Below are positions 43,726 to 52,816 of a stretch of DNA of 64,000 nucleotides, in pieces. This DNA is from Algoriphagus lacus. GTDB lineage: Bacteria > Bacteroidota > Bacteroidia > Cytophagales > Cyclobacteriaceae. The stretch covers positions 80,292-144,291 of the forward strand of contig NZ_QXML01000010.1 in assembly GCF_003583985.1 (NCBI RefSeq), written 5' to 3'. The notes under the pieces were generated by a model that made no database searches, was not told the origin of the DNA, and saw nothing but the letters and a program-made list of their open reading frames with translations. The first letter of the stretch is position 1; each line of letters begins with the position of its first letter. The translations under genes and the position numbers were made by a program.

Positions 43726-45663
43726 ATGAGCATCAGCAAACTTACCTCCGACAAAGTAAAAGAACGGGCCGACATCGTCGAGGTAGTGGGGGATTACGTT
43801 CAGCTGAAGAAAAAAGGCCAAAATATGTGGGCCTGCTGTCCATTCCATGGGGAAAAATCTCCGTCGTTTTCCGTGTCCCCAGCCAAGCAGATTTACAAAT
43901 GCTTTGGATGCGGTAAGGCAGGAGACCCGATTCAGTTTGTTATGGACATCGAAGGGGTCGGTTTTCAGGAAGCGATTCGTCAATTGGCTGGAAAATACGG
44001 GATTGAAGTAGAGGAGGACGAGTCTCGGACCCCCGAACAAAATCTGGAACAGAATGAACGCGAGAGCCTGTTTATCGCACTCAATTTTGCTAAGGATTTT
44101 TTTGTAAAAAACCTCCAGTCCGAGGAAGGGAGGTCAATTGGGCTCAGTTATTTCAAGGAGCGTGGATTTACTCCACAAATCATCGAAAAGTTTGATCTGG
44201 GCTATGCTCTGGATGGTTGGGACCATTTTCTGAAAGCAGCCAAAACTGCCGGATTTCAGGAAGATATTTTGTTTAAAGCAGGCCTTGTCCTTCAAAAAGA
44301 AGGGGATGCGTCTCGAATTTATGACCGATTCAGAGGGAGGGTTACTTTTACCATCCACAACATCAGTGGAAAGGCAATCGGTTTTGGTGCGAGAATTCTG
44401 ACCAAGGACAAAACGCAGCCTAAATACATCAATTCCCCGGAAACGCCCATTTACCACAAAAGTGATGTGCTCTATGGGATGTTTCAAGCCAAAAAAGCCA
44501 TTCGGGATTTCGATAATTGCTATTTGGTGGAAGGTTACACGGATGTCATTTCGATGCATTTGTCGGGGATTGAAAACGTGGTTGCTTCTTCAGGAACTTC
44601 ACTTACCGAGGGGCAAATCAAATTAATCAAGCGCTTCACCAACCAAGTCACTGTGCTCTATGATGGTGATGCTGCAGGAATAAAGGCTTCATTGAGAGGA
44701 ATTGACCTGCTTTTGGAGGGGGGGCTCAATGTCAAAGCGGTAGTTTTTCCGGATGGAGATGATCCGGATAGTTATTCCAGAAAAGTTGGGTCCCAGGCAT
44801 TTCAGGATTATCTAAAAGAGAACAGCAGGGATTTTATCGGGTTTAAGATTGGTTTGTATCAGGATGAATTTGTCAAAAACCCGATCCGTAAAGCTGAGGT
44901 AATCCGGGAGATTGTTCAAAGTATCGGTAAAATTCCGGATCCGATTATCCGGTCTGTCTATGCCAAAGAAGCTTCTGGACTACTTCAGATTGAGGAAGAG
45001 ATTCTGCATGCTGAATTGAATAAGTCGCTGATTAAGAATCAAAAAGATCATTTTCAGAAAGCAAAAGAGGAAGCAGAAGCGGAGGAAAAGCTCGAACAAC
45101 TTTTCCCGACGGCTCCACAGATTTCAGTCGAAGACACACTGAAAATCCAGGAGCGGGAGACTATTCGCCTATTGTTAAATTATGGTTGGCAAAAGCTCGA
45201 TCAGGAGGAATTGCGCCTTTGTCAATATTTACTTTCAGAGACTGAGGAAATCGAATTTCAAACTCCAATTTATCAAAAGATTCTAAAGATGTATCGGGAT
45301 GGCCTTGCAAAAGGAGAGATTCCGGATACCGATTTTTTTGTAGCGCAGCGGGATGCGGAAGTACGGCAGGAAGTAATTGATCTGATCACTCCAAGGCATG
45401 AAATATCAACCCATTGGCATGAGCGGCATCAGATTTTCATCACTACAGAATCCGATGATTTGGCCGGGACAGCTTTCAAATCAATCTTAAGGTTAAAAAG
45501 AAGGCTGGTTCACAAAATGATGGATGAAGCCATGCAGAAAATCAAATCTGCCGAAACAGAAGGTTTGGACACAGATAAAGTATTTGAACTTCAGCAGGTC
45601 TATTTTGAATTGAAAAAAGTTCAGCTTCAAATCGACAAGGAGCTCGGAATAGTCATCGGCTAA
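43726..45663 (+). CDS. dnaG: DNA primase
   Basis: This 645-residue DnaG makes RNA primers for DNA replication. The N-terminal zinc-binding domain has CCPFHGEKSPSFSV followed by YKCFGCGKAGD at residues 37-72. The catalytic core has the TOPRIM glutamate motif YLVEGYTDVI at about 267-276 and the metal-binding YDGDAAG at about 312-318. The C-terminal region is the helicase-binding bundle. Length and domain order are normal for the phylum. It is divergent from the mrp gene and followed by ribBA. Confidence 0.97.
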   Translation: MSISKLTSDKVKERADIVEVVGDYVQLKKKGQNMWACCPFHGEKSPSFSVSPAKQIYKCFGCGKAGDPIQFVMDIEGVGFQEAIRQLAGKYGIEVEEDESRTPEQNLEQNERESLFIALNFAKDFFVKNLQSEEGRSIGLSYFKERGFTPQIIEKFDLGYALDGWDHFLKAAKTAGFQEDILFKAGLVLQKEGDASRIYDRFRGRVTFTIHNISGKAIGFGARILTKDKTQPKYINSPETPIYHKSDVLYGMFQAKKAIRDFDNCYLVEGYTDVISMHLSGIENVVASSGTSLTEGQIKLIKRFTNQVTVLYDGDAAGIKASLRGIDLLLEGGLNVKAVVFPDGDDPDSYSRKVGSQAFQDYLKENSRDFIGFKIGLYQDEFVKNPIRKAEVIREIVQSIGKIPDPIIRSVYAKEASGLLQIEEEILHAELNKSLIKNQKDHFQKAKEEAEAEEKLEQLFPTAPQISVEDTLKIQERETIRLLLNYGWQKLDQEELRLCQYLLSETEEIEFQTPIYQKILKMYRDGLAKGEIPDTDFFVAQRDAEVRQEVIDLITPRHEISTHWHERHQIFITTESDDLAGTAFKSILRLKRRLVHKMMDEAMQKIKSAETEGLDTDKVFELQQVYFELKKVQLQIDKELGIVIG

Positions 45664-45709
45664 AGCCAAACTTTATTTGGCTTAGGGCTGTTTTAAGGCT
45701 GAAAGAGTC

Positions 45710-45717
45710 TAACTTTG
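45710..45717 (+). promoter_or_regulatory. Candidate -7 promoter element for ribBA
   Basis: TAACTTTG (TAnnTTTG) lies 11 bases before the ribBA ATG. It follows a small hairpin, AGCCAAA / TTTGGCT, at 45664-45682 that may mark the end of dnaG. No FMN riboswitch fits in this 65-base gap. Confidence 0.45.
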
Positions 45718-45728
45718 CTCTTCAATCT

Positions 45729-46961
45729 ATGAATCCAAAGACAACCCAAGTGGAAAACTACCAGCTAGACCCCATCGAAGACGCAATCGAAGCCATCAAA
45801 AACGGGGAAGTGATCATTGTAGTGGACGATGAAGACCGCGAAAATGAAGGCGATTTTGTCTGCGCGGCAGAAAAGGTAACTCCCGAAATCATCAATTTCA
45901 TGGCTACCCATGGTAGAGGATTGATATGTGCTCCTTTGATTGAGGATCGCTGTGACCAGTTGGGATTGGAGCTGATGGTTGGCACTAATACCGCAGCATT
46001 CGAGACGCCTTTCACAGTTTCAGTGGACTTGATCGGACATGGTTGTACTACAGGGATTTCAGCTTCTGATCGTGCAAAGACGATCAAAGCGTTGATTGAC
46101 GATTCGATCCATCCCAGTGAATTGGGAAAACCTGGTCATATTTTCCCACTGAAAGCCAAAAGAGGCGGCGTGATTCGAAGAGCTGGTCATACTGAAGCGG
46201 CAATTGACTTTGCGAGGCTTGCAGGAATGTCTGCAGCGGGAGTTCTGGTAGAGATTATGAATGAAGACGGCACAATGGCCCGACTGCCGGATTTGGTGAA
46301 AGTAGCCGATCGGTTCAAGTTGAAACTGGTTTCCATCAAAGATCTGATCGCATACCGACTTAAAAACGAAACCTTGATTAAGCGGGAAATCGGGGTGGAA
46401 TTACCGACTACTTGGGGAAATTTTGATTTGATTGCTTTCAGACAAACCAACACCCAGGAAATCCACATGGCCTTGATCAAAGGAAGTTGGGAACCCAACG
46501 AACCTGTTTTAGTTCGTGTACACTCTTCTTGCGCCACAGGAGATATTTTTGGAAGCTGCCGTTGTGACTGCGGACCTCAGCTTCATGCAGCCATGGAAAT
46601 GGTCGAAAAAGAAGGAAAAGGTGTAGTCCTCTACATGAATCAGGAGGGTAGAGGAATCGGCCTGATTAATAAACTTAAAGCTTACAAGCTTCAGGAACAG
46701 GGGATGGACACCGTACAGGCCAACCTTGCTTTAGGCTTGCCTATGGACGGAAGAGATTATGGTGTTGGTGCTCAGATATTGAGAGACCTCGGCATTAGCA
46801 AAATCAGGCTGATTTCAAACAATCCGCAGAAGCGAGTAGGCCTATTGGGTTATGGATTGGAAATCGTGGAGCAAGTGCCCATTGAAATCAAACCGAACCC
46901 TCACAATGAAAAATATCTGACTACGAAAAGAGATAAAATGGGACACAATATTCTTAAATAA
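45729..46961 (+). CDS. ribBA: Bifunctional 3,4-dihydroxy-2-butanone-4-phosphate synthase / GTP cyclohydrolase II
   Basis: This 410-residue fusion makes both riboflavin precursors. The N-terminal RibB domain (about 10-215) has VVDDEDRENEGDF with the catalytic acidic cluster, and GHTEAAIDFARLAG. The C-terminal RibA domain (about 220-405) has the zinc site CATGDIFGSCRCDCG at about 268-282 and the QEGRGIGL motif. Both domains appear complete. Other rib genes are not adjacent in this window. Confidence 0.97.
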   Translation: MNPKTTQVENYQLDPIEDAIEAIKNGEVIIVVDDEDRENEGDFVCAAEKVTPEIINFMATHGRGLICAPLIEDRCDQLGLELMVGTNTAAFETPFTVSVDLIGHGCTTGISASDRAKTIKALIDDSIHPSELGKPGHIFPLKAKRGGVIRRAGHTEAAIDFARLAGMSAAGVLVEIMNEDGTMARLPDLVKVADRFKLKLVSIKDLIAYRLKNETLIKREIGVELPTTWGNFDLIAFRQTNTQEIHMALIKGSWEPNEPVLVRVHSSCATGDIFGSCRCDCGPQLHAAMEMVEKEGKGVVLYMNQEGRGIGLINKLKAYKLQEQGMDTVQANLALGLPMDGRDYGVGAQILRDLGISKIRLISNNPQKRVGLLGYGLEIVEQVPIEIKPNPHNEKYLTTKRDKMGHNILK

Positions 46962-47051
46962 AAGAATGTTGTTAACTTAAAATACGCTCATCTTCTCTTT
47001 TTAAAAAACCCAAAGTAAGATTGATCGTTTACTCTTAGCATATTGATCGCC

Positions 47052-47690
47052 ATGAAAAAGACAGTCTTAATCCTAAGCTTCATTTTTCTGAGCTTGGTTT
47101 CGGTCTTAGCTCAGAATAGTCAGTTTCCATCACAAGTTTGGCATAAAGGAAATATTTACCTCACCGATGGGGCTTCTCTCTCCGGACTGATCAAATATGA
47201 CCTGGAAAACAACTTGGTTCAACTTCAGACCGAGACGGTAGAAACCTTCACGGCTTCCAACGTTTCCAACTTTGAGATTTTCGATGAGATTTTTGGAGGT
47301 ATTCGTAGATTTTATAGTCTTCCTTATGCCCTGAATGGTCAATATGAAACCCCTACGTTTTTTGAAGTTTTGACTGAAGGGGATGAAATGGCCCTATTGT
47401 GTAGAGAATATATTGCGACTGACACCCGGGGGATGAACAACTGGGGTCCAGTTGCTATGAACCCGTTTTGGGGACCTCAAGCCTATACCGGATATCGTCT
47501 TGCATTTAATTATTATTTTTTCAAAAACGGGCGAATGGAACGTTACAGTTTGAAGAAAAAAGATCTTTTTGCGATGCTTCCAGGTCATGATGAAGAGATT
47601 GATCTTTTCATGAGAAAAAACCGATTGGAGCATGATAAGCGCGGAGATTTGCTTAGAATTACCGCGTATTACAACGAATTGCAGAATTAA
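47052..47690 (+). CDS. Secreted hypothetical protein
   Basis: The product has 212 residues with a signal peptide (TVLILSFIFLSLVSVLAQ). The mature part starts with a small beta domain, WHKGNIYLTDGASLSGLIKY, reminiscent of the beta-rich N-terminal segments found in several uncharacterised secreted Bacteroidota proteins, followed by an alpha/beta part ending RGDLLRITAYYNELQN. I do not recognise a named family. The ATG at 47052 was preferred over the TTG at 47043. The surE gene starts five bases after its stop, so the two are probably co-transcribed. Confidence 0.75.
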   Translation: MKKTVLILSFIFLSLVSVLAQNSQFPSQVWHKGNIYLTDGASLSGLIKYDLENNLVQLQTETVETFTASNVSNFEIFDEIFGGIRRFYSLPYALNGQYETPTFFEVLTEGDEMALLCREYIATDTRGMNNWGPVAMNPFWGPQAYTGYRLAFNYYFFKNGRMERYSLKKKDLFAMLPGHDEEIDLFMRKNRLEHDKRGDLLRITAYYNELQN

Positions 47691-47695
47691 TTTTT

Positions 47696-48475
47696 ATGTC
47701 AAGACCGCTTATCCTCGTCTCCAATGACGACGGAATCACCTCGAAGGGAATCAGAGTCCTTGTGTCAGTAATGAAAAAATTGGGTGATGTGGTAGTTGTC
47801 GCACCAGACAGTCCTCAATCGGGGATGGGCCATGCCATAACAATTGGAGAAACACTGAGACTGTACGAAGAAGATATTTTTGAGGACGTCCTGGCCTACA
47901 AATCCAGCGGAACCCCTGCCGATTGCGTCAAGCTGGCTAAGCATTATGTACTGAAAGACCGAACTCCGGACTTGGTAGTAAGCGGAATCAATCATGGCTC
48001 CAATACTTCGATTTCAGTACTTTATTCAGGAACCATGTCTGCGGCAATCGAAGGAGCATTGGAAGGTTATCCTTCTATTGGGTTTAGTTTGTGTGATTTT
48101 TCTTCAAAAGCTGACTTTTCCCACGTGGAAGAGTGGGTAGAAAAGATTGCCAGACAAGTTTTGGAAAGAGGAATTGCCAAAGGTGTTGCCTTAAACGTGA
48201 ATTTTCCTCCAAAGCGAAATGAAGCAATTAAAGGAGTAAAAATATGCCGTCAGGCAGATGCCAAATGGCAGGAAGAGTTTGCGGAGCGCTTTGACCCAAC
48301 TGGAAGAAAATATTTTTGGATGGCAGGCAACTTTGTGAATTTTGACAAAGGAGAAGACAACGACGAGTGGGCAATTGCAAACAATTACATTTCTATTGTT
48401 CCCTGTCAATACGATCTAACGGCTTACCACGCCATTTCCCAGATCAACAAGGAGTGGGATTGGGAGAAGCTGTAA
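47696..48475 (+). CDS. surE: 5'/3'-nucleotidase SurE
   Basis: This 259-residue SurE phosphatase hydrolyses 5'- and 3'-nucleoside monophosphates and short polyphosphate. The metal site LVSNDDGITSKG at residues 7-18 and the conserved SGINHGSNTS at about 100-109 are present, as is NVNFPP near the C-terminus. The gene follows the secreted hypothetical protein by five bases. Confidence 0.95.
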   Translation: MSRPLILVSNDDGITSKGIRVLVSVMKKLGDVVVVAPDSPQSGMGHAITIGETLRLYEEDIFEDVLAYKSSGTPADCVKLAKHYVLKDRTPDLVVSGINHGSNTSISVLYSGTMSAAIEGALEGYPSIGFSLCDFSSKADFSHVEEWVEKIARQVLERGIAKGVALNVNFPPKRNEAIKGVKICRQADAKWQEEFAERFDPTGRKYFWMAGNFVNFDKGEDNDEWAIANNYISIVPCQYDLTAYHAISQINKEWDWEKL

Positions 48476-48573
48476 GGGTTGAAAATCCTTTTTTTTAGTA
48501 TAAGCGGTACTTTTTCACTTTCATATTTCAGAGAATGATTATTTTGCAGGTATTCCTGATTTTGTAAAACTCT

Positions 48574-50538
48574 GTGAGTCGCCCGATTCGAACCCTTTAT
48601 CTTTTCTGTACGCTTTTGATTTGTCCATTAGGGAGCTTCGCTCAGGAAGTTTCTTTGGATAGTCTTAAGACCCTTTTGCCAGAAAAAACCGGCAAGGATC
48701 GAATTCTTTTGCTCAATGAGTTGGCCACAGGCTTAAGGGAAAGTGATCAAACTGAGGCAATGGCTTTTTCCCGGGAGGCAGATTCACTTGCCAAAATCAT
48801 GGAGGATTTTTCCGGGCAAAGCAGGGCTCAGGAGAATATGGGATGGATTTTCTACAGAAAAGGGCAGTGGCAAAAATCCTTTGATTATTCCAAAAGTGCC
48901 TATGATTTAGCAGTAAAGGCAAATGATAAGTTGCAAGCCGCCCGGTTGATGAACAATATGGGGGCCTTGTATTATGAGCAACAGAATTATCAAATGGCTA
49001 TTCAGCAGTTCAAAAAAGGGTACGAGCTTGCCACGGAAGTAAACGATCTTTCCACCCGGATTCGCAGCCTCAATAATGTTGCTTTGAATTTTGTCCAAAC
49101 TGGTCAGCTAGATTCAGCAGAATCTTATGCCAGCCGATCCATTCAGCTCAATGTGAATGCAGGTACTCCATATCTTACTTCATTCGCACATCGGGTTATG
49201 GGAGACGTGTTCTTGGCAAGAGGACAATACGATTCCGCCCAGGCCATCTATGAACGGTCTTTGAAGATGTCAAGAACTCAGGGGATTAAGTCATTTGAGG
49301 CTGGAGTCCTTCACCGTCTTGGTAATGCCTATCTTTTGGATGGTAAATTTGATCAGGCGGAGGATTTACTGACATACTCGATCAAATTATGCGAGGAAAA
49401 CGGCTTTTTGGATGAACTTTCCAAAAGCCATCGCTATCTGGCTAAAGTCTACGAAAACAAAGGTGATATCCAAAAGGCATTCATTCACCAATCCCAATTT
49501 TTGGTACTGAACGATTCATTGGTGAATAAATCCAATCGGGACAGATTGGCTTTGCTTCAGGGGATGTTTGAGGAAAATCTGGAAGAGTCTGAGTTGGAGT
49601 TGTTGAAAGCTCAAAACGAGAATCAATCCTATCGACTAAAAACCTCAAGAAAGTATGCCATATTTTTTGCGGTTACTGCAATTGTGATTTCGGTTCTGGG
49701 GATTCGGCTTTTTGTGATGAACAAAAATGTGCGATCAATAAACGCCGATCTCCTTGCTCAACAGAAGAAAATCGAAGAGCAAAATCAGGCCTTGGAACTC
49801 CAGTCTAACCAACTAAGGGAGATGAATGAAACCAAAAACAAACTTTTTTCAATTCTTGGACATGATTTGAGAGGGCCTGTGGAGCAGGTCAAATCAGTAG
49901 TAGATCTTCTGTTGGCTGGACATTTGGAAAAGGAAGAATTCAACGAACTGTTGGGAGTGTTAAGTAAGGATATTGATTCTGTCAATTTCACACTCATAAA
50001 CACCTTGAAATGGTCAATGGCCCAAATGGAGGGATTCAAATTAAATCCTTCCCATTTTGATCTTAGAGCAGTGGTTGACAATTCTTTGAAGTTGCTCGAA
50101 GCCTCCTTCAAAGCGAAATCACTAACTGTTTTCAATCAAATGGAGTCCAAAGTGGAAGTTTTTGCAGACCAGGACTTGATTGAAGTTGTGATCAGAAACA
50201 TTCTCAACAATGCGGTAAAATTTTCAAACACCGGAGACGCGGTCACTATTTTTTCAGAAAGAGATGATAATTGGAGCTATTGGTGCGTGTTGGACCAAGG
50301 AGTCGGAATGACAGAGGATCAAGTTCAACTTTTACTCTCTGATTCTTATTCATTGACTAAATCCCGCCCGGGCACCAACAAGGAAAAAGGCTCAGGTTTG
50401 GGATTACAGTTGGCTAAGGAATTTACACGCAAATGCGGCGGAGAAATCACCATCGATAGTCATCCCGGTCATGGCACAAAGTTTTGCATTAAATTGCCAG
50501 TAGCGCAGCAATCAGTCGAGCAAATTCAGTCTGTCTAA
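48574..50538 (+). CDS. TPR-containing sensor histidine kinase
   Basis: The product has 654 residues. It has a signal peptide (YLFCTLLICPLGSFAQ), a periplasmic array of five to six TPR repeats (about 40-330, e.g. ARLMNNMGALYYEQQNYQMA), a transmembrane helix at about 360-382, a coiled coil, and a cytoplasmic kinase core with the H-box SILGHDLRGPVEQV at about 425-438, N-box RNILNNAVKFSN and G-boxes DQGVGMTED and GSGLGLQLAKEF. This is the typical Bacteroidota layout for sensing periplasmic partners via TPRs. The start is GTG at 48574. No response regulator is adjacent. The 3' end overlaps the convergent gene by 27 bases. Confidence 0.9.
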   Translation: MSRPIRTLYLFCTLLICPLGSFAQEVSLDSLKTLLPEKTGKDRILLLNELATGLRESDQTEAMAFSREADSLAKIMEDFSGQSRAQENMGWIFYRKGQWQKSFDYSKSAYDLAVKANDKLQAARLMNNMGALYYEQQNYQMAIQQFKKGYELATEVNDLSTRIRSLNNVALNFVQTGQLDSAESYASRSIQLNVNAGTPYLTSFAHRVMGDVFLARGQYDSAQAIYERSLKMSRTQGIKSFEAGVLHRLGNAYLLDGKFDQAEDLLTYSIKLCEENGFLDELSKSHRYLAKVYENKGDIQKAFIHQSQFLVLNDSLVNKSNRDRLALLQGMFEENLEESELELLKAQNENQSYRLKTSRKYAIFFAVTAIVISVLGIRLFVMNKNVRSINADLLAQQKKIEEQNQALELQSNQLREMNETKNKLFSILGHDLRGPVEQVKSVVDLLLAGHLEKEEFNELLGVLSKDIDSVNFTLINTLKWSMAQMEGFKLNPSHFDLRAVVDNSLKLLEASFKAKSLTVFNQMESKVEVFADQDLIEVVIRNILNNAVKFSNTGDAVTIFSERDDNWSYWCVLDQGVGMTEDQVQLLLSDSYSLTKSRPGTNKEKGSGLGLQLAKEFTRKCGGEITIDSHPGHGTKFCIKLPVAQQSVEQIQSV

Positions 50539-51384
50539 AGTCAGGAATCGCTCTAGAGGGAGTTTTGAATTTAATATCCCCAGTTCCTCCATGGTATTCA
50601 TTGCATCCTCCAATTCGGATTTGGAGACTATGGCTTCGGTTTTCCAACGGGTTTCTTCCAACCAATTTTCAATTCCACGTTGATCCAAGCGATAAAACTT
50701 TGACAGTTTTTTGGCTAAGTCTGGATCTGCACTAATTGACTTTGAAATCCCATATACCCTGTCCCGAATGGTAAATATTTGGTCTCCAAACTCAGCCAGC
50801 GCTTTTTCTGAGGCTACCATCACGAAGCAAGGCCAAGGACTTGGAACTTCCCCGATTCGCTTCATTGTGTGATTTTCCACCATAGGGGATGTGGTATATT
50901 TTTCCCAAAGAAAGATTCCTTCATTTCCAATATCCATGGCTGCTTTTGCTCCTTCCATGTTGTTGACTGTTTCAAAAGTCAGTTCTTCTTTCTTCCAAAC
51001 TTCCCTTTTTGCCAAAACCAAGGCCATCAAATGAGAGCCTGATCCCATTCTGCTGACTAAAAAGTGCTTTTTCTTCAAATCCAAAAGTGATTTTACCGCA
51101 GAACCCGAACGAACATGTATTCCCCAATTCAGGGGTGTTTCTACATGGTATCCGATCATTTTTGATGGATTTCCTGCTTCAAAATCCTTCAAAAAACTCT
51201 CTGTTAATAAAATGGCCAGATCTGTTTCTCCATTTCTCAAAGCCAGATTCATCTGGCCGGAACCGCGCGACTCCTCGATCCATTCAATTTGGATTCCTTG
51301 ATACTTGAGGGGTTGTTCATTTTCCAAAAGAACAAAAGGGAAATTGAAATGCTCAGGGACTCCGGTGATGCGCAGATTTTTCAT
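50512..51384 (-). CDS. Substrate-binding-protein-like (PBP2 fold) protein without signal peptide
   Basis: The product has 290 residues resembling ABC-type periplasmic binding proteins of the NMT1/SsuA kind: KNLRITGVPEHFNFPF at the N-terminus, LRNGETDLAILLTE, and SRMGSGSHLMALVLAKR. There is no signal peptide, even in the longer in-frame form starting at 51423, and no permease or ATPase gene is nearby, so it is probably a cytoplasmic member of the family. Its ligand is unknown; related folds occur in thiamine-precursor and sulfonate binding. The ATG at 51384 begins the conserved part. The 3' end overlaps the convergent kinase gene by 27 bases. Confidence 0.75.
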   Translation of the reverse strand: MKNLRITGVPEHFNFPFVLLENEQPLKYQGIQIEWIEESRGSGQMNLALRNGETDLAILLTESFLKDFEAGNPSKMIGYHVETPLNWGIHVRSGSAVKSLLDLKKKHFLVSRMGSGSHLMALVLAKREVWKKEELTFETVNNMEGAKAAMDIGNEGIFLWEKYTTSPMVENHTMKRIGEVPSPWPCFVMVASEKALAEFGDQIFTIRDRVYGISKSISADPDLAKKLSKFYRLDQRGIENWLEETRWKTEAIVSKSELEDAMNTMEELGILNSKLPLERFLTLDRLNLLD

Positions 51385-51407
51385 TGGAAATGATTTGACG
51401 TAAATGT

Positions 51408-51436
51408 AAAAAGCCGATCCCAAACGGAATCGGCTT
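51408..51436 (-). terminator. Intrinsic terminator after the MFS gene
   Basis: Stem AAGCCGAT / ATCGGCTT with a 10-base loop that can pair further, followed on the minus strand by a short T run. It separates the GH31-MFS operon from the substrate-binding-protein-like gene. Confidence 0.7.
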
Positions 51437-51455
51437 ATTTTTCACATAGCAGGAT

Positions 51456-52781
51456 TTAGTCGTGAGTGGCTTTGCGGTCGGTGATCAGTAGATTGGAAAG
51501 ACCGGCCAAAATTAGGAGTGTTCCGGCCAACAGCATGGTGTTAATTACCGCTTCACCAAAAAGGATTTTGTACAGAAAATTGACTCCTCCCAAGGCTGCG
51601 ACGATTTGTGGAATTACAATAAACATGTTGAAAATCCCCATGTAAAGCCCCATTTTCTTTGGTTCCACCGAGCTGGAAAGCATGGCATAAGGCATGGAGA
51701 GGATACTTGCCCAGGCAATTCCTACCAAGGAGAAGCAAATGTGCAACATCCAAGGCTCGGAGATGTAATAAATCAGAATGAATCCCAATCCACCGGCAAT
51801 CAAGCTTAGGAGATGGAGGAGTTTACGGTTGATTTTGATTTTGGAAGCTACAAATGCCAGAATAAGTGAGAAAAACATGGAGACCAAACCATACGTTCCC
51901 AAATAACTTCCCACACTGTCAGCAGCGTTGTTGTACTCCACCGAAGTGGTGTCTGTCGCACCAAAAATATGTTCCGTAATGGCCGGCGTTGCAAAGCTCC
52001 ACATGGTGAAAAATGCAAACCATGAGAAAAACTGAACCACCCCGAGTTGCTTCATCACAGTCGGCATTTCAGAGATGTTCTTTACGATCTCTCCAAACCC
52101 ACTGAAAAAACCTTTTTTCTCTGCTTTTTCCTTTTCAAAAGCATCCATGTCCTCTGGTGGATATTCATCCGTGGTCAAAATGGTGTATAGAATGGAAGTG
52201 AAAAGCACAAAGGCTCCTATTGCAAAGGCGTACTTTACCGAATCCGGCACTACTCCCTCGGGAGCCGTGTTGGGCACTCCCAATTGAGTCATCATCCAAG
52301 GCAGGTTGGAGGCCACCCAGGTTCCAATGCCGATAATGAGCGTCTGTACCACAAATCCATACGAACGCTGAGAATCCGGAAGTTTATCCGCAACTAAAGC
52401 ACGGAAGGGCTCCATGGAGATATTTATTGATGCATCCAAAATCCATAATGCTCCTGCAGCCATCCAAAGTGCCGAAGAGTAGGGGGCAAAAAATAGCGCC
52501 ACCGTACTCAGGACTGCCCCAATAAAAAAGAAAGGCTTCCTTCTTCCAAATTTGGGATGCCAGGTGCGGTCACTGAGATACCCGACAATCGGTTGGACCA
52601 GAAGCCCAGTCAAGGGAGCAGCGATCCAAAGAAAAGGAATAGCATCCTTGTCTGCGCCTAAGGTTTGGAAAATTCGGGACATAAACCCACCCTGAAGGGC
52701 GAATCCAAATTGAATTCCCAGGAATCCAAAACTCATGTTCCAGATGTTCCAGAAGCTCAAATTCTTTTTAAAATCAGTCAT
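51456..52781 (-). CDS. MFS sugar transporter (SLC45/GPH-like)
   Basis: The product is a 441-residue membrane protein with about 12 hydrophobic helices. It begins with SFWNIWNMSFGFLGIQFGFA and carries the cytoplasmic loop motif GYLSDRTWHPKFGRRKPFFF between helices 2 and 3, as in proton-coupled disaccharide transporters of the SLC45/GPH-related group. Its position 35 bases downstream of a GH31 alpha-glucosidase gene, next to a LacI-type regulator and amylases, points to maltose or maltodextrin uptake across the inner membrane. The exact substrate is inference. Confidence 0.85.
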   Translation of the reverse strand: MTDFKKNLSFWNIWNMSFGFLGIQFGFALQGGFMSRIFQTLGADKDAIPFLWIAAPLTGLLVQPIVGYLSDRTWHPKFGRRKPFFFIGAVLSTVALFFAPYSSALWMAAGALWILDASINISMEPFRALVADKLPDSQRSYGFVVQTLIIGIGTWVASNLPWMMTQLGVPNTAPEGVVPDSVKYAFAIGAFVLFTSILYTILTTDEYPPEDMDAFEKEKAEKKGFFSGFGEIVKNISEMPTVMKQLGVVQFFSWFAFFTMWSFATPAITEHIFGATDTTSVEYNNAADSVGSYLGTYGLVSMFFSLILAFVASKIKINRKLLHLLSLIAGGLGFILIYYISEPWMLHICFSLVGIAWASILSMPYAMLSSSVEPKKMGLYMGIFNMFIVIPQIVAALGGVNFLYKILFGEAVINTMLLAGTLLILAGLSNLLITDRKATHD

Positions 52782-52816
52782 TTTGGGTTGATTAGGTTGG
52801 GCAATCGGGTGGGTTA

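Noticed and set aside
45664..45728. FMN riboswitch upstream of ribBA
   Set aside because: The gap is only 65 bases and holds a small hairpin and a promoter box; there is no room for an RFN element.
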